Of a stretch of DNA of 64,000 nucleotides, positions 52,513 through 61,242 are shown in pieces. Within the stretch, counting starts at the first letter, position 1. Each line of letters opens with the position of its first letter. Position numbers and translations under genes: made by a program. The notes under the pieces were generated by a model, which saw only the letters and a list, made by a program, of their open reading frames with translations, had not been told where the DNA came from and made no database searches. The stretch lies in the NCBI GenBank assembly GCA_019454185.1, contig CP075368.1, positions 2,955,649-3,019,648 on the forward strand, given 5' to 3'. This stretch comes from Phycisphaeraceae bacterium. GTDB lineage: Bacteria > Planctomycetota > Phycisphaerae > Phycisphaerales > UBA1924.

Positions 52513-52633
52513 GTGTGAGACCTCGGAGTGAAACGGGGTGCTCGGGCGGGGTGGGGTGGTACTGCTTCGGCCCCCCCGAACATCGGGTGAAACGCTGGAA
52601 CGATAGGTAACCCACCCCATCGGAAGGATCTAT

Positions 52634-52650
52634 GTCCGCCTTTGGCGGAC
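52634..52650. promoter_or_regulatory. Hairpin in the pyrE upstream region
   Basis: GTCCGCC-TTT-GGCGGAC, a perfect 7-bp stem in the 378-bp gap between divergent genes. It could be a leader hairpin or operator for either gene; the role is unproven. Nothing else recognisable was found in this gap. Confidence 0.35.
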
Positions 52651-52890
52651 GGATGCATGAACCCTCTGGAAAGGGGTCAAAGTGAGGGTCACGGGTGTGT
52701 CACAAGTGTGTGGAGGGGGCTGGGTGGCGGGATTTGGTGGGGTGGATGCGGTGGTGGGCGCAATCTTCGCGGGTGCGACGGGAGAGGAGGGACGGGATCG
52801 GGCGAGGGAGGTACGCTGGTCGTGATGTGCCGCATCGATCGAGTGCGGGAGCGGTATGGGGCAGAGCCGTACGCGGCCCAGGAGCGATTC

Positions 52891-53427
52891 ATGACGAGGG
52901 AACAGCTTGCACGGGCGATCGCGGAGTGCGCCCTTCTGCGGGGGACATTCACGCTTCGCTCGGGTCGGACGTCGTCGTATTACCTGGACAAGTACTTGTT
53001 CTCGACGCGTCCGGAGATTCTGGTGCATCTGGGGGTGTTGTTTTCTGAGCGGGTGGCTTCGTATCCCGGCGAGCCGGTGGTGCGGCTTGCGGGGGCGGAG
53101 TTGGGAGGGATTCCTCTTGTGACGGCGGCTTCGTTGCGGAGCGGGCTGCCGTGTCTGTTCGTGCGGAACGCGAAGAAGGGGTACGGCACGGCGAAGCAAC
53201 TGGAGGGGAGGGTCGAGCGCGGGGATCGGGTGGTGCTGCTGGAGGATGTGGCGACGACGGGGGGGCAGGCGTTGGAGGCGGTGGGCGTGTTGAGGGAGGC
53301 GGGCGCGGAGGTTGTGGGGATCATCGCGACGATCGACCGGCAGGAGGGCGCGAGAGAGAATGTTGAAGCCGCGGGGATTCGGTTCGATGCGCTGTTCACG
53401 AAGGCGGATCTGGGGATTGAGGAGTGA
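52891..53427 (+). CDS. pyrE: Orotate phosphoribosyltransferase
   Basis: A 178-residue enzyme that makes OMP from orotate and PRPP in pyrimidine synthesis. Visible motifs are GTFTLRSGRTSSYYLDKYLF at the N-terminus, RNAKKGYGTAKQLEG in the flexible loop, and the PRPP-binding VVLLEDVATTGGQALEAV. Two starts are possible: ATG 52891 with AGGAG eight bases upstream (chosen) and ATG 52825, which adds 22 residues. The next gene begins four bases after the stop. Confidence 0.92.
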   Translation: MTREQLARAIAECALLRGTFTLRSGRTSSYYLDKYLFSTRPEILVHLGVLFSERVASYPGEPVVRLAGAELGGIPLVTAASLRSGLPCLFVRNAKKGYGTAKQLEGRVERGDRVVLLEDVATTGGQALEAVGVLREAGAEVVGIIATIDRQEGARENVEAAGIRFDALFTKADLGIEE

Positions 53428-53430
53428 GCA

Positions 53431-54330
53431 ATGGGTGAGTCAAGAGCGGGTGAGTCGGCAGCGTGTCGGCCGGGGAGCGGGATGGGTTGGAGGGGTGTGA
53501 TGGGTGTGGGCGGGCGTGTTGGTAGACGGGGACGGATGTGTGTTGTGGGTTTGGTGTGCGCGATCGCGCTGGGGATGGGGGTGGGCGGCTGCGCCGGGAA
53601 GAAGCGAGAGCCAGACGAGTTGAAGGCGGCGGAGCTGGCGGACAGCGACGTGTGGCGGACGATCGGTTTTTCGGTGAGCGGGCGTTCGATCGAGGCGATC
53701 ACGGTGGGGGATGGGCCGCGGCGGGTGCTGGTGGTGGGCGGGATCCACGGGGATGAGCGTGAGGCGTTGCCGAGCATCGGGCGCCTGACCGAGCAGTTGT
53801 CGCGTGAGCCGGCGGCGGGCGCGGCGACGTGGCGTGTGATCCGCGATCTGAATCCGGATGGTTCTGCGCTGGAGCGTCGGGGGAACTCTCGGAACGTGGA
53901 TCTGAATCGGAACTTTCCGGCACGGAATTTCGAGAAGCGCGACCGTCACGGGGACAAGCCGTTCTCGGAGCCGGAGGCGGAGTTGCTCGCGAGTGTGGTG
54001 CGGTTCGATCAGCCGGATCTGATCGTGATCTTTCATTCGACCTCATACGGTCCGTTCGTGAACTTTGATGGTCCTGCGCTGGGGTTTGCGCGGGCGTTCG
54101 CGGATGGTGCGGCGGCGACCGACCCGCGGTGGCGGATCGTTCCTGAGATGTCGTACGCGACGCCGGGTTCGCTGGGGAGTTACTTCGGGCAGGACCAGGG
54201 GATTCCGGTTCTGACGATCGAGTTCAAGCGTCATCAGGATGTGGTGGAGGTGTGGCGTGCGATCGAGAGCGGATTCGCGTCCTTGGCGCGTCACCTTGTG
54301 TCGGTGCGGATCGAGGAGGGGCTAAGGTGA
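53431..54330 (+). CDS. M14-like zinc carboxypeptidase/amidase lipoprotein
   Basis: A 299-residue protein related to the murein-peptide amidase MpaA branch of M14. The zinc ligands are visible: GGIHGDERE (His, Glu) and IFHSTSYG (His). The substrate-binding RNVDLNRNFP and the likely catalytic glutamate in LTIEFKRH are also present. The N-terminus has a lipobox (GMGVGGCAG after a hydrophobic stretch), so it is probably lipid-anchored and works on cell-wall or external peptides. It follows pyrE with a 3-bp gap and may be co-transcribed. Confidence 0.82.
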   Translation: MGESRAGESAACRPGSGMGWRGVMGVGGRVGRRGRMCVVGLVCAIALGMGVGGCAGKKREPDELKAAELADSDVWRTIGFSVSGRSIEAITVGDGPRRVLVVGGIHGDEREALPSIGRLTEQLSREPAAGAATWRVIRDLNPDGSALERRGNSRNVDLNRNFPARNFEKRDRHGDKPFSEPEAELLASVVRFDQPDLIVIFHSTSYGPFVNFDGPALGFARAFADGAAATDPRWRIVPEMSYATPGSLGSYFGQDQGIPVLTIEFKRHQDVVEVWRAIESGFASLARHLVSVRIEEGLR

Positions 54331-54406
54331 GTGGGCGTGGGCGTAGACGTTCAGGGTGAAGAACCCGGGGAGGCCTTCGGCGTGGAAGTCGCGTGGCACG
54401 CGACGA

Positions 54407-54739
54407 TCAGAAAAGGCGCAACAGAACGGGAAGGACGGCTGGGGCGACCATGGCGGCGAGGACGAGCCCGAGGGCGAGGATCACCCACCACGGCATGGAA
54501 CGGCTCTTGCCGGACGCGATATCCTCGCCGCAGCGCGGGCATGAGTCCAGGTCGTCGTAGAGGAGCGTCTTGCAGCGGCGGCAGCGTACGGAGTCGTCGT
54601 TGAAGCGGATCACGTCGGCATCGCTTGGTTCTTCATCGAGAGAAGGCCGTCGGCGCGGCTCGGAGGTGTCTCCGACGTCGTCGGGCGTGAGCGGTCCTTC
54701 GGTGACGCGCGAGGGCCTGACTGTGCGGCGCTTGGCCAT
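54407..54739 (-). CDS. Small zinc-ribbon protein with C-terminal TM helix
   Basis: A 110-residue protein. A charged head precedes a double-CxxC ribbon (CRRCKTLL...CPRCGEDI) and a terminal hydrophobic helix (WWVILALGLVLAAMVAPAVL). It is probably tail-anchored, with the ribbon in the cytosol. The function is unknown. It is the downstream gene of the glycosyltransferase-sulfotransferase pair. Confidence 0.7.
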   Translation of the reverse strand: MAKRRTVRPSRVTEGPLTPDDVGDTSEPRRRPSLDEEPSDADVIRFNDDSVRCRRCKTLLYDDLDSCPRCGEDIASGKSRSMPWWVILALGLVLAAMVAPAVLPVLLRLF

Positions 54740-54799
54740 GCGGGGATGGTACTCGGGAGAGATCGCGGAGGACCGGGGTGCCGCGGCACTCGCCTCGGG

Positions 54800-56170
54800 T
54801 CATGCGTTCTTCGTGGCGGTTTCCGCGCGGTGCTTGTTGCGCCGGGGCTTGGCGGGATCGGCGAGGCGGAAGACGTCGGCGTACTTCTGGCCGGCGGTCT
54901 GGCGCGTGTAGTCGCGTTCGAAGAGCTCGCGGGCTCTTCGTCCCATGGCGAGCGCGGCACCGGGATCGGCGATGAGCGAGCGGATGCCATTGGCCAGCCC
55001 TTCGGCGTCGCCGAGTTCGAACCAGAGCCCGACGCCGTTCTTCTCGACGACATCGCGGAGTTCGGAGTCGGGCTCGGAGAGGGCGAGGATGGGCTTGCCG
55101 ACGGCGAGTGAGGAGTAGAGCTTGGATGGGAAGCTGATTCCCTCGATGCCTTTGGCGATGGTGACGAAGTTCGCGTCGCAGGCGTTGAGTGAGTCGTTGA
55201 GTGTCTCGAAGGGCTGGTAGGGGAGCATGATCGAGTTGGTGAGTCTGCGGCTCTTGATCTGGTCGGCGATCCAGGGCTTTCTGCCGCCGGATCCGATGAA
55301 GACCATGCGGAACTGCTCGGGGAGGAGTTTCTCTGCGGCGGCGAGCATGGTTTCGAATTCGTAGTAGAGTCCGAGGTTTCCGGAGTAGAGGGCGGTGAAG
55401 GGCTCGACGAGACCGTTGGCCGCGGCGAACTTTGTTTGGCGCTTGGGGACTGGGTGTATTTTGTTGCGATCGGCCCAGTTGGGGATGACGTGGACGCGTT
55501 CTGGATCGATGTTGTAAGTGTCGCAGACGAGTTTTTTGGCGGCGTGGCAGAGGACGATGGTCTGGTCGGCGCGTCGATAGGCGAGGCGGTTGGCGCTGTG
55601 CCAGACCTTCTCGATCAAGCCGCCCTTCTTGATGGTGCCGACCCATACGGCGACCTGGGGGTATGAGTCGTGGAGGAGCATGACGTAGGTGTGTCTTCGG
55701 AAGAGGGAGACGAAGCCGCCGATGGTGCCGAGGAAGGGGGGGTTGGTGGTGTAGAGGTAGACCTTTTTCGGGCTCGATCCGACGAGGACTCGGAGGGCGA
55801 GTTGGCCTGTGAAGGTGACGTAGTTGAGGACGCGTCCGAGGATGCGGTCTTTGCTGAAGCGTGTGGTCCACATGCGTTTGATGTGGACGCGATCGATCTC
55901 TTCGCGGTAGGGGCAGGGCTGCCAGGTCTCCGGCGGTCCGTAGGAGGGTCGAGCGGTGAGGACGGAGACGTCGACGCCCTCGCGTGCGAGGGTGACGGCG
56001 AGTTCGTGGAGGAGGTGTCCTGTGGAGGCGACGTCTGGGACGTAGTACTGGTTGAGGATGACGAGGTTGGGTCGCGAGAGGTCCGCGGCGCGTTCCTGCT
56101 CGGTGTGCGCGTCGTGCCTGGGTGTCGCGTGGCGGGTTGCGGATTCGACTTGCCGGGAGGTGGGTGTCAC
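54800..56170 (-). CDS. Glycosyltransferase family 4 (WbuB-like)
   Basis: A 456-residue GT-B retaining glycosyltransferase. It has the N-terminal acceptor domain (LVILNQYYVPDVASTGHLLHEL) and the C-terminal nucleotide-sugar domain (ALYSGNLGLYYEFETML, then KGIEGISFPSKLYSSLAVGKPILAL with the glutamate that binds the sugar nucleotide). Proteins of this type build O-antigens and capsules. The start is GTG 56170, which overlaps the stop of the upstream sulfotransferase (GTGA), with AAGGA before it. The pair is clearly co-translated. Confidence 0.88.
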   Translation of the reverse strand: MTPTSRQVESATRHATPRHDAHTEQERAADLSRPNLVILNQYYVPDVASTGHLLHELAVTLAREGVDVSVLTARPSYGPPETWQPCPYREEIDRVHIKRMWTTRFSKDRILGRVLNYVTFTGQLALRVLVGSSPKKVYLYTTNPPFLGTIGGFVSLFRRHTYVMLLHDSYPQVAVWVGTIKKGGLIEKVWHSANRLAYRRADQTIVLCHAAKKLVCDTYNIDPERVHVIPNWADRNKIHPVPKRQTKFAAANGLVEPFTALYSGNLGLYYEFETMLAAAEKLLPEQFRMVFIGSGGRKPWIADQIKSRRLTNSIMLPYQPFETLNDSLNACDANFVTIAKGIEGISFPSKLYSSLAVGKPILALSEPDSELRDVVEKNGVGLWFELGDAEGLANGIRSLIADPGAALAMGRRARELFERDYTRQTAGQKYADVFRLADPAKPRRNKHRAETATKNA

Positions 56171-57072
56171 CAATTCAGATCCTTCTCGTAGCCGAACTCG
56201 ATGAAGAAGTCACCGGCGCGTTGCTTGAAGGCGTCGCGGACGCGGGGCGTGAAGTGGTTGACCCAGTCTCCTGCGACACCCTTTCGGACGAACTGGGTCG
56301 CGCTCTGCTCGCCTCTGTCGCGTCCGCCGGACATGTTCTTGAAACTGAAGCGATCGACGAGTGACTGGATGGTCTGTTCGTCGCGCGGGAGGTCGAAGAG
56401 GTCGGCGACCTGCCGGACGGAGCTGCGCGGATCGGCGAGCATCTGCTCGTATCGGAGGATGACCGAGGCGTTCGGGTCGCGGTTCTTGTTCCAGGAGCGG
56501 ACCCAATGGGCGTATGGTGCGAGCGTGCGTTCGGCGAAGACGAGGAGGCCGTCCTCGACGCTCTTTCCGGCGTAGTGGGGGTGGTCGCCGTGCCATGGGG
56601 TGTTGCGCACGTAGAAGTAGTTGGAGACGGCGACGTCGCGGAGATCGCGGAAGAGGATGGCGTAGCGGACGCCGGCGCGCCTGAGGACATCGGCGTTGTG
56701 GGGCGAGCCGTGGACGTGCATCTTGGTGAGGACGAGCATGTCCTTGAAGCGCTCGAACATGTTGTCGGGGAGTTCGTAGTCGTGTGAGCCGCCGGTGGCG
56801 AGCTCGTGTGCCGCGACCTCGGGGATGAGGAGCTCATGGAAGCCGGGATAGGAGGAGATCATTTTTTCGAGCCAGGTTGTGCCGCTCTTGGGCAACCCGG
56901 CGACGAAGAGGACGGGCTGTGTGTACTTCTGTCCGTGGAGTCTGAAGCCCTCGCGGCATGCCTTTGCCTGTGCGCGGTATCTGGGCCAGACGGCGAATCG
57001 CTTCGCCAGGCGCGCGCCGGAGGGGGGAAGGTATTTCCGCGCAAGATTCTCGAGCGTGGTCGTCGTGCTCAT
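56167..57072 (-). CDS. PAPS-dependent sulfotransferase
   Basis: A 301-residue sulfotransferase with all classical motifs: the 5'-phosphosulfate loop GLPKSGTTWLEKM, the 3'-phosphate motif RDLRDVAVSNYF, and the C-terminal RKGVAGDWVNHF. A histidine in VLTKMHVHG region fits the catalytic position. It should transfer sulfate onto the glycan made by the neighbouring glycosyltransferases. The ATG at 57072 is taken; the open frame begins two codons earlier at a TTG. It is divergent from the acyltransferase genes. Confidence 0.9.
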   Translation of the reverse strand: MSTTTTLENLARKYLPPSGARLAKRFAVWPRYRAQAKACREGFRLHGQKYTQPVLFVAGLPKSGTTWLEKMISSYPGFHELLIPEVAAHELATGGSHDYELPDNMFERFKDMLVLTKMHVHGSPHNADVLRRAGVRYAILFRDLRDVAVSNYFYVRNTPWHGDHPHYAGKSVEDGLLVFAERTLAPYAHWVRSWNKNRDPNASVILRYEQMLADPRSSVRQVADLFDLPRDEQTIQSLVDRFSFKNMSGGRDRGEQSATQFVRKGVAGDWVNHFTPRVRDAFKQRAGDFFIEFGYEKDLNW

Positions 57073-57187
57073 CTTCAAAGCCGATCAAGAGGGTCGCCGA
57101 TCCAATGTGCGTGTATACGTCGGCCGGATCGGGCCGTTACCATAGGACCGTTCAGAATCCTGCCTTTGTTATCGGGCTGTCTTACGC

Positions 57188-57850
57188 ATGATGAAGACTT
57201 CACCCCCAGTTTCTGAGGCGAGCACGACGGGCGCTGGCACCGAGGGCGCGGCGGGTGCGTCGGGGGATGGGGCGGGTGGGAGTGTGGGAGGGTCGGTGGG
57301 GGTGCAGGTGGGGGGGGTGCATCCGCCGCCTGCGCGTCGGTCGGTGTGGACAACGCGTGAGAAGGTGATTCGGATCGTGTGGGCGACGCTGGGTCGTGTG
57401 GTGTGGGTTGTCTGTTCCGGGGCGCGTCCGTGGCTGATCCGTCGATTCGGCGGGCGGGCGGGGAGAGGGTGCGTGATCGCGCGCTCGGTGGACATTCTGA
57501 TTCCGTGGAATGTGCGTCTGGGGGACAACGTGCGTGTGGGTGAGCGTGTGATTCTGTACGGGCTTGGTCCGATCGAGATCGGGAGCGGGACGGTGATCGA
57601 TTTCCGAGCGCACTTGTGCGCTGGGACGCACGACATGACGGACTCGCGATTCCCGCTGATCAAGCCGCCCATCACGGTGGGGGCGGGGTGCTTCATCGGT
57701 CTGGATGCGTACATCGGTCCTGAGGTTGTGCTGGGCGATGGGTGTGTGGTGTGGCCTCGGGCGAGCGTGTATCGCTCGTTCCCGGCGGGTTCGGAGTTGA
57801 AGGGGAATCCGGCGAAGGACGTGTCGGCGCGGCCCGGGACGGGGGTGTGA
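57188..57850 (+). CDS. Left-handed beta-helix acyltransferase (WcaF-like) 1
   Basis: A 220-residue protein. A Gly/Ala-rich head (1-45) is followed by a hydrophobic segment (VIRIVWATLGRVVWVVC) and hexapeptide repeats (IEIGSGTVIDFRAHL, ITVGAGCFIGLDAYIGPEV) typical of sugar O-acetyltransferases. The histidine in AGTHDM is in the catalytic position for this family. It is the first gene of a plus-strand run of six. It probably acetylates a surface polysaccharide. Confidence 0.85.
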   Translation: MMKTSPPVSEASTTGAGTEGAAGASGDGAGGSVGGSVGVQVGGVHPPPARRSVWTTREKVIRIVWATLGRVVWVVCSGARPWLIRRFGGRAGRGCVIARSVDILIPWNVRLGDNVRVGERVILYGLGPIEIGSGTVIDFRAHLCAGTHDMTDSRFPLIKPPITVGAGCFIGLDAYIGPEVVLGDGCVVWPRASVYRSFPAGSELKGNPAKDVSARPGTGV

Positions 57851-57853
57851 GCG

Positions 57854-58417
57854 ATGGCGCACGCGGGCGCGATGAATGAACCGGGCGAGGGAGGCGAGCG
57901 GATCGGTCGCGCGCTGGCGTGGCGGCTGATCGGGCGGCATCTCTTCCGGGCGACGCCCCACGTGGCGCACGGCGTGCGGCGTCGGATTCTTCGGATGTTC
58001 GGCGCGCGGCTGCGGGGGAACGTGAAGATCCGGCGGAGCGTTCGGATCGATCGTCCGTGGAACCTGAGCGCGGGGCACCTGACGATTTTCGGTGATCATG
58101 CGACGCTGCGTCTGACGCGCGGGCTGTCGATCGGTGAGCGGTGCGTGATCAGCCAGTTGGCGATTGTGACGACGACGATGCTGGATCCGCGTGACCCGTC
58201 GCGGACGATCGAGGGGGCGATCACGATCGAGGATGACTGCTGGATCGCGGCGGATTCGCTGGTGCTTCCCGGGGCTGTGGTGCGCGCGGGGACGGTGGTC
58301 GGGGCGCGGGCGTTGGTTGAGGGAGAGGTGCCGGGGTGGTCGATCGCGGTGGGGCAGCCGGCGCGGGCGATCAAGCCGCGCGCGTTCGTGCCTGTTGCAA
58401 CAGGAGCGGGCGCATGA
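57854..58417 (+). CDS. Left-handed beta-helix acyltransferase 2
   Basis: A 187-residue hexapeptide-repeat protein (LSIGERCVISQ, ITIEDDCWIAADSLVLPGAVVRAG). The usual catalytic 'GTHD' is replaced here by an ATTTMLDPRDPS region, so activity is less certain than for its neighbours. It starts 3 bp after the preceding gene and overlaps the next by four bases. Confidence 0.8.
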   Translation: MAHAGAMNEPGEGGERIGRALAWRLIGRHLFRATPHVAHGVRRRILRMFGARLRGNVKIRRSVRIDRPWNLSAGHLTIFGDHATLRLTRGLSIGERCVISQLAIVTTTMLDPRDPSRTIEGAITIEDDCWIAADSLVLPGAVVRAGTVVGARALVEGEVPGWSIAVGQPARAIKPRAFVPVATGAGA

Positions 58418-59013
58418 GCGGCGTGGATATCTCACGCGCGCCGAGCCCTCACTCGCTCTCGAACCGGGCGGGGCGTGTGCTGTGGGGCCTGGTGCAGGGG
58501 ACGCTGTTTCGGTTCTCGCCTCGCCCGTGCCATCGGTGGCGGGTGATGCTGCTGCGGATGTTCGGGGGTCGCGTGTCGTGGCGGGCGCGGCCGTATCCGG
58601 GGTGCCGCGTGTGGGCTCCTTGGAATCTTGAGATGGCGGACTACGCGACGCTGGCGGACGGCGTGGATTGTTACTGCGTGGAGCGGATCACGATCGGCGC
58701 GCACACGACGGTGAGCCAGTACAGTTACCTGTGCGGGGCGACGCATGATTTCGAGCGGTCGAGGCGGCCGCTGGTGCCGCTGCCGATCAGGATCGGCGGG
58801 CAGTGCTGGATCGCGGCGGATGTGTTCGTGGGCCCGGGTGTGTCGATCGGCGAGGGGACGGTGGTGGGGGCGCGATCGAGCGTGTTCGGCGATCTGCCCG
58901 AGTGGACGGTGTGTGTGGGGAGTCCGGCGAAGCCGATTCGTGCGCGTGTGATCCGCGAGGAGGGTGGGGGAGCGGGTGGCGTGAGCGATGAAGCGGGGGA
59001 TAAGGGCGCATGA
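58414..59013 (+). CDS. Left-handed beta-helix acyltransferase (WcaF-like) 3
   Basis: A 199-residue protein with hexapeptide repeats (ITIGAHTTVSQYSYLCGATHDF, then WIAADVFVGPGVSIGEGTVVGA), including the catalytic GATHDF. It is the third acyltransferase in a row, coupled to both neighbours by 4-bp overlaps. The start is the ATG 58414 (MSGVD); the frame is open further upstream, but only through the coding sequence of the previous gene. Confidence 0.85.
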   Translation: MSGVDISRAPSPHSLSNRAGRVLWGLVQGTLFRFSPRPCHRWRVMLLRMFGGRVSWRARPYPGCRVWAPWNLEMADYATLADGVDCYCVERITIGAHTTVSQYSYLCGATHDFERSRRPLVPLPIRIGGQCWIAADVFVGPGVSIGEGTVVGARSSVFGDLPEWTVCVGSPAKPIRARVIREEGGGAGGVSDEAGDKGA

Positions 59014-60377
59014 GCGTGCCGCTGCGTGTGATCTCGCCGGCGAAGAACCCCGACGCGCTGGGTGACTGGCGGACGTTCCGTTCGCGCGGGGCGCGGTGCT
59101 CGTGGAGCGAGGACGGCGCGCTCGTGCTGGCGCATCGCGCCTCGACGCTGGAGCACGAGCCGGACGAGATCGAGCCGTGCGAGGTGGGGTTGCTGGATGT
59201 CGAGAGCGGCGCGTTCGCCTGCTTCGGGACGACGACAGCGTGGAGCCACGCGGACGGCGCGAGGTTGCAGTGGATCGGGGCGGAGCGTGCGATCTTCAAC
59301 ACGCGCGACGATGATGATCGGTTGCATGCGCAGATCGTGTCGCTCGGGCGCGGGGGTCGGTTGCTGCGGACAGAGGCGATCGGGCACGCGGTCCACACGG
59401 TGTCGCCGGACGGGGCCTTCGCGCTGGCGATCCCGTTCGAGCGATTGGGGGATCTTCGGCACGCGCTCGCGATTCCCGCGCTGGTCGATCCGCACGTGGC
59501 CAATCCCGCGCCGCGGCACAGCGGCGTGCATGTGGTCGATCTGGCGCGGGGGACGAGCGAGCTGCTGCTCTCGCTGGCGGAGATCGCCGAGTTCCGGCGC
59601 TCGGCGTTGGGTGAGGGGCGCGTGCACGTTGTGGATGATGTCTCGTATGCGCCTGGGGGGAGGCGCGTCGCCGTGCTGCACAGTTTCGAGCGCGCGGATG
59701 GGATCGTTCACACGCGGCTTCTGACGACGGACGCGAGGGGCGCGGGCGGGTTGCGGCTTGTGTGCGAGGGGCGGATCACGCGGCACGCGTGGATGGATGA
59801 CGCGACGCTGCTGGTTCAGACCGGGGCGGGCGCGATCGAGATCGTGCGCGACGACGAGGAGGCGGGAGTGATGGCGGGGGGTGTGCTTTCGTTGACGCCT
59901 CTGCATCCGGAGGGGTCGTTCGACGCGGCGGTGTATGAGGGCGGGGATCGGGTGATCGCGATGCAGTGCCGCCGGATTGCTGATGATTCTGCGGCTCTTG
60001 GTCTTTGGGTGGAGCGGGGCGGGGGCGCGCGAGAGTTGGTTGTTGATCTGGGGCGGCTCTCGGCGCACGCGCCGGAGCAGGGCGCGATCGATCCGGGCGC
60101 GATCGACGAGCGCGACACGAAGCCCGCGCTGGATCCGTTCGGGACGCGGGTGTGTGTGGATGCGCGCGTGGAGGGGCGCGACGTGATCGGTGTGGCGGAG
60201 ATCGCGGCGCACACGGGGCGTGCGCGGCCGGAGCCCACGGCACGGACAGAGCGCGCGGCGCGAGGGGCGGAGGTTGAGTCGCGCGAGACGGACCTGGGGT
60301 TGTTGGAGGAGGCGCGGGCTGCGGTGTGGTCTGCGGTGATGGGGTGGGGCGTGCGGCGTGTCGGGGGGAACGCATGA
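59010..60377 (+). CDS. Beta-propeller-like protein in the glycan locus
   Basis: A 455-residue protein without a signal peptide or transmembrane helices. Regular strand-rich repeats (HTVSPDGAFALAIPFERL, DDVSYAPGGRRVAVLHSFERADG, ITRHAWMDDATLLVQT) resemble WD40-like/TolB-type blades, as in oligogalacturonate-lyase-like proteins. No enzyme motif is certain. It is coupled to both neighbouring genes by 4-bp overlaps, so it takes part in the same pathway, perhaps as a sugar-binding or modifying enzyme. Confidence 0.6.
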   Translation: MSVPLRVISPAKNPDALGDWRTFRSRGARCSWSEDGALVLAHRASTLEHEPDEIEPCEVGLLDVESGAFACFGTTTAWSHADGARLQWIGAERAIFNTRDDDDRLHAQIVSLGRGGRLLRTEAIGHAVHTVSPDGAFALAIPFERLGDLRHALAIPALVDPHVANPAPRHSGVHVVDLARGTSELLLSLAEIAEFRRSALGEGRVHVVDDVSYAPGGRRVAVLHSFERADGIVHTRLLTTDARGAGGLRLVCEGRITRHAWMDDATLLVQTGAGAIEIVRDDEEAGVMAGGVLSLTPLHPEGSFDAAVYEGGDRVIAMQCRRIADDSAALGLWVERGGGARELVVDLGRLSAHAPEQGAIDPGAIDERDTKPALDPFGTRVCVDARVEGRDVIGVAEIAAHTGRARPEPTARTERAARGAEVESRETDLGLLEEARAAVWSAVMGWGVRRVGGNA

Positions 60378-61216
60378 GCGGACCGGCGATCACGATTTTC
60401 ATACAGACGCTGAACGAGGAGAAGAATCTTCCCTCGTGCCTGGAGTCGGTGCGCGGGTTTGATGACATCGTGGTGCTTGATTCGCTCTCGACCGACGGGA
60501 CGGAGCAGATCGCGCGTGAGTTCGGGTGTCGGTGGTACGCGCGGAAGTTCGACGGACGCGGGCCGCACCAGAACTGGGCGATGGAGAACATTCCGTGGCC
60601 GAACACGTGGGTGTTCTATCTGGATGCGGACGAGCAGATGACGCCGGAGTTGCGTGCGGAGATCGAGGCGATCGCGTCGGACGAGAGCGAGCGGCGGGTG
60701 GCGTTCTACTGCGGGAGGCGGAACTATTTCATGGGGAGGTGGCTGCGTCACGCGATGCCTCCCGGGAACATCATGCGGTTCTTTCGGCCTTCGAAGATCC
60801 GCTTCGAGCGGCTTGCGAACCCGGTTCCTTTGATCGACGGGGAGCACGGGTATCTGCGGAATCATTTCATCCACTACAACTTCAGCAAGGGGCTGGGGGA
60901 GTGGTTCGAGCGGCACAACCGGTATTCGACGTATGAGGCGCGGGAGACGATGCGTGCGCTCAAGGAGAACCCGGTGTCGCTGGGGCGGCTGTTCTCTCGC
61001 GACCGGAACACGCGCCGTCTGGAGCTGAAGAATCTGTCGTTCCGGATGCCGCTGAGGCCGGTGCTGAAGTTTCTGTACATGTACATCCTGGGGCGTGGGT
61101 TCATGGACGGGCGTGCGGGGCTGACGTACTGCGTGCTGCAGGCGATCTACGAGTATCAGATCTGTCTGAAGGTTCGTGAGTTGAAGCGTGTGGAGCGCGG
61201 CCTGACGCCGAGTTGA
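60374..61216 (+). CDS. Glycosyltransferase family 2
   Basis: A 280-residue GT-A glycosyltransferase of the WaaE/KdtX-like kind. The nucleotide-binding start is TIFIQTLNEEKNLPSCLESV, the first acidic motif is VVLDSLSTDGT, the metal-binding motif is YLDADEQM, and RNHFIHYNFSKGLGEWFERHNRYS is the acceptor region seen in this subgroup. A C-terminal hydrophobic helix may touch the membrane. The start overlaps the preceding stop (ATGA). It probably adds a sugar to a lipid-linked glycan. Confidence 0.88.
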   Translation: MSGPAITIFIQTLNEEKNLPSCLESVRGFDDIVVLDSLSTDGTEQIAREFGCRWYARKFDGRGPHQNWAMENIPWPNTWVFYLDADEQMTPELRAEIEAIASDESERRVAFYCGRRNYFMGRWLRHAMPPGNIMRFFRPSKIRFERLANPVPLIDGEHGYLRNHFIHYNFSKGLGEWFERHNRYSTYEARETMRALKENPVSLGRLFSRDRNTRRLELKNLSFRMPLRPVLKFLYMYILGRGFMDGRAGLTYCVLQAIYEYQICLKVRELKRVERGLTPS

Positions 61217-61242
61217 GCCCAGACGAACGGAGCGGTGCGATC

